Source: Eriocheir sinensis (lineage: Eukaryota; Arthropoda; Malacostraca; Decapoda; Varunidae). Taken from it: DNA of 64,000 nucleotides. The stretch lies in NCBI RefSeq assembly GCF_024679095.1, contig NC_066571.1, positions 7,818,474 to 7,882,473 of the forward strand, given 5' to 3'. How positions within the stretch are numbered: the stretch's first letter is position 1; each line of letters opens with the position of its first letter. Under the pieces are notes generated by a model. That model saw only the letters and a list, made by a program, of their open reading frames with translations, was not told the DNA's origin and ran no database searches. Positions 36,723 through 46,964 of this stretch are shown here, one piece after another. The translations under genes and the position numbers were made by a program.

Positions 36723-36840
36723 TATTCATTTATCTATCAATACAAGTTATCCATCCTCATCCTCCTCCTCCCCATACCTTCTTCATCTTCATCATCTTCT
36801 TCTTTTCTTTTTTCCTCCTCCTCCTTCCACGAACACAAAA
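36306..36840. repeat. (GTGA)n, (TC)n tracts and (TTC)n
   Basis: (GTGA)n 36306-36352, (TC)n 36433-36474, 36544-36578 and 36650-36718, (CTT)n 36603-36625 and (CCT)n near 36634-36650. The (TC)n phrases at 36420 and 36520 are preceded by similar TTAAGGTTA / TTTAGTTACG context. Confidence 0.96.
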
Positions 36841-37000
36841 GTTAAACTCTCCACCACAAAAAACATATTTCACTGAAGGCAATTTAGGAGTCGGGGCCGA
36901 GTTCGTGGTGATGCCGAACAGACTAATTTATCAGCGACGGGTAGAGGCGCCGCGAGGGAGCCGAGCCGAAACCACCAGACGCGTGTTTAATTTATTTTCT
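36841..37000. other. CpG-rich unique segment
   Basis: A 120-bp CpG-rich stretch (GGAGTCGGGGCCGAGTTCG, CAGCGACGGGTAGAGGCGCC, GCGAGGGAGCCGAGCC) sits between low-complexity tracts. It resembles the CpG segments at 19160 and 43970. No open frame or element can be named. Confidence 0.35.
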
Positions 37001-37039
37001 CTCCATTCTCTCTTTTTCTCTCTTTTTCTTCCTTCTTTT

Positions 37040-37720
37040 CTCTCTCTCTTTTGCGCCGAAATCTCTTAACTATTCTTTCCTTTCTTTTCTCTTTCTTTCT
37101 TTCTCTCACAACCCTTTTCATATTTTTCTTTACTTTTTTCTTTCTATCTTTCTTTTCTCTCTCTCTTGCGCCGAAATCTCTATACTATTATTTCCTTTCT
37201 TTTCTTTTCTGTTCTTTCTTTCTTTCACTCACCACAATTTTCTTATTTTCTTTACTTTCTTCCCTCTCTATCTTTCTTTTCTCTCTTGCGCCGAAATCTC
37301 TATACTATTCTTTCCTCTCTCTTCTCTTCTTTTTTTTTTCTTTCTCTCAACACCTTTTTTCTTATTTTCTTTATTTTCTTTCCTCTCTCTATCTTTTTTT
37401 TTTTTCGCTCTTGCGCCGAAATCTCCACTATTTTGTTATTTCTTCTTTCTTTCCTGTGCCGAAACATCCATTATCTTTTTTTTCTTTTCTTTTCCTTCCT
37501 TTTTGTTCTTGCTTTCCTTCTTTCTTGCGCCGATATCTCTATTCTATCTTTTCTTTCAATTCTTCCATCTTTCTCTCGTGTCTAAATCTTCATTCCTTCT
37601 TTCTTTTCTTTCTAATCTTCCTTCTTCCGGGTCCATCTTGCGCCGAAATCTCCCATTCCTTCCCTTCTTTCCTTTCTTCTTTCTCTCTTTCTCTCTCTCT
37701 CTTTTGGCGCCGAAACCAAA
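37040..37720. repeat. ~115-125-bp repeat with conserved TTGCGCCGAAATCTC
   Basis: TTGCGCCGAAATCTC or a close variant occurs at 37051, 37166, 37286, 37411, 37455 (GTGCCGAAACATC), 37525, 37638 and 37704 in an otherwise T/C-rich background (TTTCTTTC, CTTTCTCTC). A single CpG core is preserved while spacers drift. The 403-residue plus frame reads RRNLYTI or APKSLYY once per unit and is a repeat artefact. Confidence 0.92.
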
Positions 37721-38087
37721 ATATATTTCCCTTAATTTCCTGTTATTCCGTTGTTTCCTCTTCATTTATCTCTCTCTCTTTCTCTTTATTTATTTCCTTT
37801 CTCTTTCTTAATGTTACCCGTTCATATATTTTTTTTCAGTATTGTCTTTCTTTCTTTCTTTCTATCTTTCTATTTTCCTTTCTATTCCCTCTATGCCTTA
37901 ATTCTTCTCTCCTCTTTTCCTTCCATTTATTTCTCTTTCCCTTTTTCCTCACATCTTTCCCTCCTTCCCTCTTTTCCTCTCTCTCTATACATTTCTCATC
38001 TCTTCCTTTTCTTTTCCTTTCCCTCCCTTCTTTGTCCATCTTTCGTTCCGCTTTTTCCCTATATTCCTCTATTTCTTTTAATACAAG

Positions 38088-38163
<76 letters not shown>

Positions 38164-38822
38164 TCATACGGTTCTCTTCTTTATTCTTTCTTTACTTTTC
38201 CTCCACTCTCCTTCTCTCCCTCCCTCTCTCTCCCTTCCTTCTCGTCTTTCACAAAACGCTGAATCATGTATGTCTCTATAGTTTATCATACTCCTCCTTC
38301 CCTCTCCTTCTTTCCTCCGCTTTCTCCTTTCCTTCCAATCTTTCCTTCTATCCCCTTTCTTTCATTCACTTCCTTCTTCGTTTTCCTCCTTTTCCTTCTT
38401 TCGTTAACTTCTTCCCTCTATCCAACAATTCTACTTTTTCCTTCCTTCTTTTCCTCGCTTCCTCCTCCTTATTTTTACTTAAGTCTTTCCTTCACCTTCC
38501 TTTTTCCCTTCTTTCCCTAACTTTCTTTCCTTTCTTTCCCTCCTCTGTTTCCCTTCTTTCTTTCATTTCCTCCTTCCCTTCTCTCTTTTCTTCGCTTGCA
38601 CCTTCCTATTCCCATCTTTCCTTCCCTTCCTCCCTTCATTCCTTCCTTCTCCTCCCCTTCTTTCCCTTCCTATCATGAACCCAGCCTTTCCACACTCCTT
38701 CCTTCCTTCCCTTCCGTTCGTCCGTCACCATCCCTCCTCCTCCTCCTCCTCCTCTTCCTTCTTCCTTCCTCCTCCTTCCTCTTCACCCAGCAATAGAGGA
38801 GTTGTGGTCTATACTTAATCTT
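37721..38822. repeat. TTCC/TTTC-rich tract with (CT)n
   Basis: TTTCTTTC and CCTTCC low complexity with (CT)n at 38090-38160 and (CCT)n 38736-38756. No gene-like structure. Confidence 0.92.
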
Positions 38823-38827
38823 GTTGT

Positions 38828-38888
<61 letters not shown>

Positions 38889-38947
38889 AATTTGATATTC
38901 TGTGCGTCTGTGCAAGTCCCTTTTTTTTCTCCTCCGACCATCTGTTT

Positions 38948-39014
<67 letters not shown>

Positions 39015-39089
39015 TTTACTGATTTTTTTCCCCTTGCTCTTTTTTTCCTTTTTTTTTTTGTCTCTGACGGATCATGCCTTCCTTTTGAC

Positions 39090-39129
<40 letters not shown>

Positions 39130-39146
39130 ATCTAGAGCGAGAGAGA

Positions 39147-39231
<85 letters not shown>

Positions 39232-39300
39232 GGGGGGGAGGGGGGGTGGACACGGGTCAGAGGGTCAGTTCAGTGTGACGGAGGGAACATGGAGAGAAGA
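38823..39300. repeat. (GT)n, (CT)n and an inverted (CT)n/(GA)n pair
   Basis: (GT)n 38823-38887, (CT)n 38952-39011, (TC)n 39091-39126, then after 12 bases (GA)n 39139-39150 and 39153-39230. The 39091-39230 pair is a near-perfect palindrome around TTTCTATCTAGAGCGA. Confidence 0.98.
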
Positions 39301-39641
39301 TGGAGGAAACTTGGAAGGGAGGAAAGAGGGCGGGAGGGAAGTGTGGGGTGTGTGTTGTGTTGTGTTGGAGGGAAGTGGTTTGAGGGAGGGAGGGAGGGAG
39401 GAAAGGGAGAGGGTGGAGCCGTTAAGAGAGATGAGAGAGATGAAGAAGAGGAAGATGAAAGGGGAGACAGGAAGAGGAGGAGGAGGAAGACGAATGAAGA
39501 TGAGGAGGAGGAGGAAGAGGATGTAATGGAGCAGAAGGATGAATGGAGGAAAGATTGGAGGAAGAAACAGGATGAGGGAGAGGAGGAGGAGGAAGAGGAG
39601 GAGGAGGAGGAGGAAGAGGGAGATAAATAGGGAGAGGAAGG

Positions 39642-39692
<51 letters not shown>

Positions 39693-39717
39693 AATGATAC
39701 ACTCTGAAGAAGCAGCA

Positions 39718-39720
<3 letters not shown>
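39301..39720. repeat. Purine tract with (GGA)n then (GT)n
   Basis: GGAGGGA-rich sequence, (GGA)n near 39473-39515 and 39584-39615, and (GT)n 39643-39691. Confidence 0.95.
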
Positions 39721-39721
<1 letters not shown>

Positions 39722-39794
<73 letters not shown>

Positions 39795-39945
39795 GTGTAG
39801 GTGATGATGATGGTGGCGGTGGTGATGGTGGTGGTGGTGGTGATGATGGTGGTGGTGGTGGTGATGAAAACGACCGGAAAATAATGATGATGATGATGAT
39901 AGTGGTGATGATGGACCTAATTATAGTCACACCGTTCCTATAATT
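39722..39945. repeat. (GA)n and (GGT)n/(GAT)n
   Basis: (GA)n 39722-39792, then GGTGATGATGGTGG repeats at 39800-39915, including (GAT)n 39884-39900. Confidence 0.97.
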
Positions 39946-39949
39946 ATTA

Positions 39950-40475
39950 CCGGACTGACTGACTGACTGAAGGACTGACTGATTGACTGACTGACTGACA
40001 AGGACTGACTGATTAACTGACTGACAAGGACTGACTGGATTAACTGACTTGACTTTCCTAACTGACTGACTGAAGGACTGACTGATTAACTGACTGACTG
40101 ACAAGGACTGACTGATTAACTGACGACTTTCCTAACTGACTGACTGAAGGACTGACTGATTAACTGACTGACAAGGACTGACTGGATTAACTGACTTGAC
40201 TTTCCTAACTGACTGACTGAAGGACTGACTGATTTACTGACTGGCTTCCGAAATGACTGACAGACTGATTAACTGACGACTTTCCTAACTGACTGATTGA
40301 CTGACTGACTGACCAGGACTGAATGAACTGACGACTTTACTAACTGACTAACTGAATGAAGGACTAACTGATTTACTGACTGACTTCCAAAATGACTGAC
40401 TGACTGACTGACAAGGATTGACTGATTAACTGACTAACCTAACAGACTGACTAGGTAACTAAACTGACAGGCTAA
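39950..40475. repeat. (CTGA)n array with ~74-bp higher-order unit
   Basis: TTTCCTAACTGACTGA occurs at 40054, 40128, 40201 and 40281 (spacings 74, 73, 80). Within units the phrases GAAGGACTGACTGATTAACTG, CTGACAAGGACTGACTG and GACGACTTTCC alternate. The array runs in the same orientation as 34560-35215. Confidence 0.95.
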
Positions 40476-40870
40476 CTGATTCGTCTTTTTCTTTCCTTCC
40501 TATCTGATTCTCACCTCTTCATTTTCCTCTTTTCCTAATCATTTTCATTCACTACTTTTTTTCCCATTTTCCTTCCATTTTTCTCTTTTTCCTGCTGATC
40601 CTCCTCACCTATTTATCTTCGTCCGATTTTCTGCTTATTTCCTTCTGTATTTTTCTCTCCTTTCTGCTGATTCTTCTTGGTTATTTTCCTCACCTTCCTG
40701 CTGTTTCTCCTTGCCTATCTACTGTCCTCTCCTTCCTGCTGTTTCTCCTTGCCTATCTATTGTCCTCTCCTTCCTACTGTTTCTCCTTCCCTATTTATTT
40801 TCCTCCCTTTCCTGCTGGCTCTCCTTCCTCGCCACAGAGACCAGGAACCAGACAATTAATTTTTCACTTC
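40476..40870. repeat. T/C-rich sequence and 38-bp minisatellite
   Basis: TTCCTGCTGTTTCTCCTT (or variant) occurs at 40695, 40733, 40771 and 40809, exactly 38 bp apart, with GCCTATCTATTGTCCTCTCC between copies. 40476-40690 is pyrimidine-rich and contains looser copies (TTCCTGCTGATCCTCCTC, TTTCTGCTGATTCTTCTTGG). Confidence 0.92.
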
Positions 40871-41795
40871 GCCTCGAGTCGCTCCCTCAGGTGCAGTATG
40901 TCTCTCCTCACCTTTCCAGCGGCACAGGTTACAAGGAGAACTAAAGGGGCGGCACGTGGCACTGGGAAGCGACTGTACCACTGGATCGGGGTATTGAAGC
41001 GAAGGGCGGAGGAGTGCCATGAGAAAAGCTAGTTCTAAGAGTGCCAGAGGAAGCTGAATTCATGTGAAGCAATGTGGCACTAGGAAGAGTCCATGGCACT
41101 AATTTGGGGTATTCAGGCGAGAGGGAACAAGGAGTGCCATAAGGAAATGTAGTTTTAAGAGTGCCAAAGGAAGGAAACTTAATTCATGTGAAGCAATGTG
41201 GCACTAGGAAGAGTCCGTGGCACTAGGAAGAGTCCATGGCACTAATTTGGGGTATTCAGGCGAGAGGGAACAAGGAGTGCCATAAGGAAATGTAGTTTTA
41301 AGAGTGCCAAAAGACTGAAACGGAACTAAAGGGAAGACACGTGGCACTAGGAAGAAACACTGCCACTGGATTGGGGATATGAAGACGGGAAGAGAGGAGT
41401 GCCACATCAAAATGTAATCCTCTTACTGCCAAAGAATTGAGGTAGGAAGTAAAGGGGAGCGGCTCGGAGGTTACAGTGCCAATAGGTTCAGGAATGGAAG
41501 TGAAGGGGAGTGGAGTGCCCTTAGGAAACTTAGACCTTATAGTGCCAAAATTGAAACAGAACACAAGGGAACACGCTCGAAAGAAACAGTGCCACCAAGT
41601 TGAGGAATGGAAGTGAGAGGGAGAGAGGAGTGCCCTTAGGAAACTTAGACCTTACAGTGCCAGAATTGAAACAGAACACAAGAGAACACGCTCGAAAGAA
41701 ACAGTGCCACTAGGTTGAGGGGTTGATAGAAGGAGTGCCATTAACAAACCCAGTTACAGTAATGCCAAAGGACTGGAGAAGTGATGGAATTAAAC
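40871..41795. repeat. GTGCCA/TGGCAC minisatellite domain
   Basis: AGTGCCA or TGGCACT occurs more than 25 times. Long direct repeats include AATGTGGCACTAGGAAGAGTC at 41071 and 41195, AAGAGTCCATGGCACTAAT at 41085 and 41228 (143 bp apart), and GTGCCCTTAGGAAACTTAGA at 41515 and 41630 (115 bp apart). Small indels keep the period between 115 and 143. Open frames of about 90 residues are not conserved between units. Confidence 0.92.
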
Positions 41796-42371
41796 GTGGC
41801 ATTAGGAAGAAAGTGCCACTATGATGATGAAGAAATCCCATCAACGCCTCAAACTAGTGGCACTGTTTCTCTAGAGTGCCACATGTCTCCTTTTAAATCA
41901 TGTTTCAACCCCGCGGCAATACTTTCACTAGATTTCTCTTCTTGTGGTGTTGTGTCCCTCTGTCTGTCTGTCCGTGCCACTGTGTTTACGACTGGACCTG
42001 ACAGACATGATTTTTTGTTGTTGTTGTGTTTCATATATAATTCAGCATCTATTGTGTGGCACTGGGCCCTTCTTAGGTGTGTTGCTTGTGGTCGTTTCTT
42101 CAAGTGGTAATGTCTTTGCCTGTCTGTCTCTGCCACTGCTTAGAACTGGCACTTGTTATCATGTTTACTCTGCGTCGTTTCTTTTCCACATTTTAGTCTA
42201 TTACCTTATTACTAACCTTCCTTGAGGCACCGTGACTGGCAGAGGTGTTATGGCACTGTCTTTGTCTCTCCCGCTGTGGTTAAAACTAGCACTCTCCCGC
42301 ACTCTATTCCGTTTTCTTTCTCTTCTACAGTTTATCATCTACCTCATAACTGGGTTCTCTTGTAACACTAT
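41796..42371. repeat. Degenerate GGCAC repeat, T-rich units
   Basis: Phrases CTGTCTGTCCGTGCCACTG (41963), CTGTCTGTCTCTGCCACTGC (42121) and TATGGCACTGTCTTTGTCTC (42249) recur about 128-158 bp apart, each followed by TTTACGACTGG, TTAGAACTGGCAC or TTAAAACTAGCAC. It continues the GGCAC theme with decayed spacing. Confidence 0.72.
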
Positions 42372-42610
42372 AAAGCCCAGATCCTTAAACATATTGGTGC
42401 TTACAGACTCACATTTGCTTAGGCTTTCGTGGAGGTTGTGTGGGTATTTTCATGAGTAGTTTTATAGGCCTAGTGATAATCTGATAAGGCTTTTGCTATA
42501 TCCATGGGTAGTTTTATAGGCCTAGTGATAATCTGATAAGGCTTTTGCGCCATGAAAGAGAAAATCACTCACTAATCTCCATTGTGGTGTGGCCTTGAAT
42601 CTATTTGTTG
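42372..42610 (+). mobile_element. Element A copy, diverged, with 52-bp internal duplication
   Basis: TTTGCTTAGGCTTTCGTGGAGG, GGTATTTTCATGAGTAGTTTT and GCGCCATGAAAGAGAAAATCAC follow the element A order. GTAGTTTTATAGGCCTAGTG and its downstream TGATAATCTGATAAGGC occur twice, at 42456 and 42508, a 52-bp tandem duplication inside the element. The ends are not recognisable. Confidence 0.68.
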
Positions 42611-43090
42611 TATGAGCACGTACGCGTCTATTAATATGAAAACCTTTTAGTCCTAAGAAATGGTATGTCTATCGTTTCTCTGCCTCTGTTTCTGGCTGGC
42701 ACAATCTTCGTTTTCTCTGCTGTATTTATATTTCCATTTTAGTATCTTAAGCACGAACGCGTCTAAGAATATGAAAACCTTTTAGTCCTAAGAAATGGTA
42801 TGTCTACTTTTCTTTCTCTGCCTCTGTTTCTAGCTGGCACTATCTTCGTTTTCTATGCTGTATTTATATTTCCATTTTAGTATTTTGAGCACCAACGCGT
42901 CTAAAAATATGAAAACCTTTTACTCCTAAGAAATGGTATGTATCTTTTTCTCTGCCTCTATTTCTGGCTGGCACTATCTTCGTTTTCTACGCTGTATTTT
43001 TGTTCGGATTTTAGTATCTATCTCATGGCACGGTGCCCTTCTTTGATGTCGTGTCGGTGTCCTCTGCGCCTTTGTTTACAGTTGGCACTA
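42611..43090. repeat. 135-138-bp tandem repeat, three copies
   Basis: ATATGAAAACCTTT occurs at 42634, 42769 and 42907 (spacings 135, 138). Units contain GAGCACGAACGCGTCTAA, TAGTCCTAAGAAATGGTATG, TCTCTGCCTCTGTTTCTGGC, TGGCACTATCTTCGTTTTC and TTTATATTTCCATTTTAGTA. The left edge abuts element A. Confidence 0.94.
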
Positions 43091-43410
43091 ACTAGTTTAT
43101 AATATTGTGGCGCTGCGCCCTTTGAAGGTGTGTGTCTGCATGCTTCTAGTCTGCCGTGATAACAATATTGGCACTCTACCCGTGTTTCTTGTTTTTCTTC
43201 AATAATGCAATATCTTCTGGCACTGCGGGCACACACACTCTCTCTCTCTCTCTCTCTCATACATTTTCCTCCATCCAACTCTCTTGCTTTCTATTTTTCT
43301 TTCCTCTTTTCCTACTTTTTTTCATTTTTCATCAACTTTCTCTCTCATGCATTTTTCCTTCATTTTACTATTCTCTTTCCTCCATTTTTTATTCCTCTAC
43401 TTTTTTCTTC

Positions 43411-43450
<40 letters not shown>

Positions 43451-43677
43451 GCACTCTCGCTCGCGCCCCGCCCCACTGGCACTCCCTTCCCGGCACTCTT
43501 CTCCTCGGTCCCCTCACCACAGTATTGTTTCCTCCTCCTCCTCTACCCCCTCCCCACTCTCCCCTGTGGCATTCCCCCCTTCCCCAGTGCGTCCCCTCCC
43601 CTGTGAGCCCCCATGCTGCATTCCCCCCGGCGACACTTTGCTTTTGAGTCCAACGGTTCCCCTGTGGTCGTGTGCGT

Positions 43678-43682
<5 letters not shown>
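43091..43682. repeat. GGCAC-containing T-rich sequence with (TC)n
   Basis: TGGCAC occurs at 43084, 43168, 43218, 43448 and 43479. (TC)n tracts lie at 43238-43258 and 43411-43447, followed by C-rich sequence (43460-43640). Between the (TC)n tracts, CATACATTTTCCTCCATCCAA (43258) and CATGCATTTTTCCTTCATTTT (43346) suggest an 88-bp duplication. Confidence 0.8.
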
Positions 43683-43758
<76 letters not shown>

Positions 43759-43835
43759 AGTAATCGTACCATGGCTCTTCACACACACACACACACACGG
43801 GTACACACACACGGGTACACACACACACACACAGC
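43683..43835. repeat. (GT)n facing (CA)n
   Basis: (GT)n 43683-43745 with a CGCGCG interruption at the end, 33 bp of unique sequence, then (CA)n 43780-43798 and two ACGGGTACACACACAC phrases. It can form a hairpin. Confidence 0.97.
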
Positions 43836-43839
43836 ACAT

Positions 43840-43911
43840 TCCTCACTAACGCGACCATTTAGCCGAGTCGAGAGCAGGAAAATGATGCTACCTGAATAAC
43901 GCCGTGTAAAT

Positions 43912-43974
<63 letters not shown>

Positions 43975-44055
43975 ACGATGCAAGAATCAGCGACGCATTG
44001 ATCGTGTGGCGACGTGACTCAGCGAAGTGAACGTCTCATTGGGATATATACAAGC
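43840..44055. promoter_or_regulatory. CpG-rich unique segment with AP-1/CncC-type site
   Basis: Unique sequence on both sides of (CT)n 43917-43973. GTGACTCAGC at 44014-44023 matches the AP-1 core TGACTCA and the antioxidant-response consensus RTGACNNNGC. It sits among several CpG motifs (GATGCAAGAATCAGCGACGC, GTGTGGCGACG). It is a candidate element only, with no transcription start or gene attached. Confidence 0.22.
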
Positions 44056-44056
44056 C

Positions 44057-44059
<3 letters not shown>

Positions 44060-44117
<58 letters not shown>

Positions 44118-44179
44118 GTTAAAAATGCATAAAATGGAATGAAAAGTTGAAAAAAAAGTGGTTAAATAGAGGAAAAGTG

Positions 44180-44236
<57 letters not shown>

Positions 44237-44294
44237 TAAAAATGCATAAAATGGAATGAAAAGTTGAAAAAAGTGGTTAAATAGAGGAAAAGTG

Positions 44295-44351
<57 letters not shown>

Positions 44352-44540
44352 GTTAAAAATGGAATGAAAAATTGAAAAGTTAAATGGAGAAAAAAGTGCA
44401 TGAGAGTAGGAAAAAATATAAAAAAAGTAAATGATAAATGAAAAAAAGAGGAAAATTTAATGGAGGAAAAATGCATGAGAAAAAAGTAGGAAAAAATGAA
44501 AAAAAAGTAAAGAGGAACGAAAAATAGAAAAAAGAGTAAA

Positions 44541-44604
<64 letters not shown>
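44060..44604. repeat. ~117-bp minisatellite containing (GA)n tracts
   Basis: (GA)n at 44060-44114, 44183-44231, 44298-44348 and 44549-44604. The first three alternate with GTAGGTTAAAAATGCATAAAA, TGGAATGAAAAGTTG and AGTGGTTAAATAGAGGAAAAG (44117, 44234, 44351), a period of about 117 bp. Copies decay after 44360. Confidence 0.95.
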
Positions 44605-44607
<3 letters not shown>

Positions 44608-44828
44608 TTCTAACGGCGCCGCCCCCCCGCCCCCACCTCCTGAAGCCGCCTGAGGTGTCGCCAGCGGTCCCGCAACACTCCAGTTAAACACCCGTGGCCC
44701 CGGAGGTGTTGTGGGGGTGTGGTCACGGATGTTTCCTCCTCCAGGTGGCGCACAGGTAAGGGGGGAGGGGGGAGAAGGGGGTGGAAGGGAGGAGGAAAAG
44801 GTGTGTCTGTATACCTGCTGTCTAGCCT

Positions 44829-44831
<3 letters not shown>
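44605..44831. other. GC-rich unique segment
   Basis: CpG-containing sequence (AACGGCGCCGCCC, GCCTGAGGTGTCGCCAGCGG) followed by TTTCCTCCTCCAG-GTGGCGCACAG-GTAAGG near 44728-44760, which looks like a splice acceptor and donor around an 11-base interval. That is too short to support as an exon. Confidence 0.3.
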
Positions 44832-44902
<71 letters not shown>

Positions 44903-45153
44903 TGAGAATTGAGAGGGAAGGAGGTATAGGAGGAAAGAGAGGAAGATGGGTGAGAAAGGAGAGAGAGAGAGAGAGAGAGATGGGAAACTTACTGCTGGTG
45001 ATGAATGGTGTTGAATAGGAAACTTGAGCCAACTGGGATTGCTTTGGTGGTGGTGGTAATGGTGGTGGTGGTGGTGATGGTGATATTGGTGTTGAAAGCA
45101 AAGCACTTACGTCCCTCTAATACTAAAGAGAAGAGGAAATTGCTCAGCTACCC

Positions 45154-45196
<43 letters not shown>

Positions 45197-45274
45197 CAGC
45201 GTCAGAACCTTGTTGATCTGAAATCCCAAGAACAACAACAACAGCAAACCAGACAGCCAGTTCAGCAAGGCCGT

Positions 45275-45305
<31 letters not shown>

Positions 45306-45345
45306 CCAGGTGTGTGGAGGGGCAGGTGATGGTAGGGGGAATGGA
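44832..45345. repeat. (GT)n, (GGT)n, (TC)n and (CAA)n cluster
   Basis: (GT)n 44832-44900, (GGT)n near 45047-45080, (TC)n 45157-45193 and 45283-45304, and a short (CAA)n at 45229-45245. Confidence 0.95.
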
Positions 45346-45895
45346 GGGGAAGAAGGTGAAGGTGGAGGATAGAGCTCACCTGTCCTTCTCCCCCTCCTCC
45401 CCTCCCCACCCTTACCTGCCCTTCCCTCCCCTTCTCTCGTCCCCCATCTGACACTGAATTCTCCCTCCCTCCAACCGCCACTCCCTTCACCCCAACGTCC
45501 ATTCCCAAGCTCCAACCTCACTCTTCATAACCCAAGCTCTTCGTTCCTTCTCTTCCTCCCCTTCCCTCCCCTTCTCTCGTTCCCCAACTGACACAGACAT
45601 ATCCTTCCCTCCAACCGCCACTCCCTTCACCCCAATGTCGATTCCCAACACACACTCCCCAAGTCCCAACCTCACTCTACGCCTGCATAACCCAACCTCT
45701 CTGCGCCTCTTCCTCCCCTTCTCTCGTTCCCCAACTGACAAACTTACCCTTCCCTAAAACCGCCACTCCCTTCACCCCAATGTCGATTCCCAACACACAC
45801 TCCCCAAGTCCCAACCTCACTCTACCCCTGCATAACCCAACCTCTCTGCTCCTCCCCTTCTTCCACCACCGCCGCCACCACCAGCAATGCATCTA
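45346..45895. repeat. ~142-bp C-rich tandem repeat, three copies
   Basis: GCCACTCCCTTCACCCCAA occurs at 45478, 45618 and 45762 (spacings 140, 144). Units add TGTCGATTCCCAACACAC, CTCCCCAAGTCCCAACCTCAC, GCATAACCCAACCTCTCTGC and CTTCTCGTTCCCCAACTGAC. Confidence 0.94.
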
Positions 45896-45939
45896 CCATT
45901 TCGACCAGTCCTACCAAAACACTTTTAAAGCTCGCCCTC

Positions 45940-46745
45940 CCTCTCCCTCTCTTGGGCTGTCAGAAACTTCCCTCTCCCTTAACTTCAACAGAACATGCAT
46001 AACTCTCCCCTGTCCCTCCCTCCCTCTCTCTCCCTTCTCTTTCCTCTCTCCTTATTCCCTTTGTATTCAACGTTTAAATCTTCTTTGCTTAAACCTCCTC
46101 TCTCCACCTCTCAGTCTGTCAGGAACTTCCCTCTCAACTTCTTCAACATGGCTAACTCTCCCCTGTCCCTCCCTCCCTGTCCTCACTCTCCCTCTCATTC
46201 TCTTTGTATTCAACGTTTAAAATCTAGGTTATTTCTCCTCCCTCCCTCTCTCTTGCCGTCAAACTCTCCGCTATCAGAACATAAGTAGATCTCCTACGTT
46301 CCTCCCTCCCCTCTCCTTCTCTCTCTCTCCTTTCCTCATTAAATTTTCCTTTGTATTCAACGTTCAAAATCTTATTAGCTTATCCCTCGTTCTCCCACCC
46401 CCTTCCTCTCTCTCACAATCTTCCATCTTCCTATTAAATAACCAACACACAACGACACGCTCTTCTCCTCCTCTTCTTCCTGTCTCTCTTTTCCTCATTT
46501 CCTTTGTATTCAACGTTTAAAATCTTTGCTTATCCCTCCTTCACCTTCCCTCTCTCTCCCAAACTTCCATCTTCCTTTTAAATAACTTCAACACACAACG
46601 ACATGCTCTTCTCTTCCTCCTGCAACTCTTTTCTTCATTTCCTTTGTATTCAACGTTTAAAATCTTTGCTTATCCTTCCTACACCTTCCCTCTCTCTCCC
46701 AAACTTCCATCTTCCTTTTAAATAACTTCCCCAGACAACGACATA
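45940..46745. repeat. ~146-bp tandem repeat, five copies
   Basis: TTGTATTCAACGTTTAAA (or TTCAAA) occurs at 46061, 46204, 46351, 46504 and 46644 (spacings 143, 147, 153, 140). Units contain CTCCCTCTCTCCCAAACTTCC, ATCTTCCTTTTAAATAAC and ACACAACGACATGCTC. Confidence 0.94.
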
Positions 46746-46964
46746 CCTCTCCTCCTCCTCCTCCTCCACTCCCACTCACCTCTCCTCCTCCTCCTCCTCC
46801 ACTCCCACTCCTCTGCAACAATGAGAGCCTTACCTTAATGAGCTGGGGCGCGAGGGACTCACTTCCCCAGGTGTGTCAACAGACCGCGGCGTCTTCACAG
46901 GTGACTCCGATCATGTCTCCGAGCCGATTTATCACAGACGAGAGATATCGGTTTAGCGGGGCGA
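46746..46964. other. (TCC)n pair and unique CpG segment
   Basis: CTCTCCTCCTCCTCCTCC and CACTCCCACTC occur twice (46747 and 46780). They are followed by unique sequence at 46820-46960 (GCGCGAGGGACTCACTTCC, ACCGCGGCGTCTTCACAGG, CCGAGCCGATTTATCACAG). Confidence 0.5.

Noticed and set aside
37051..38262. Plus-strand open frame of 403 codons
   Set aside because: It contains one RRNLYTI-type or APKSLYY phrase per repeat unit and otherwise only Phe/Ser/Leu from T/C-rich DNA.
44728..44760. Micro-exon between AG and GT
   Set aside because: The 11-base interval has no supporting frame or neighbouring exon. AG and GT pairs at this spacing are expected by chance.
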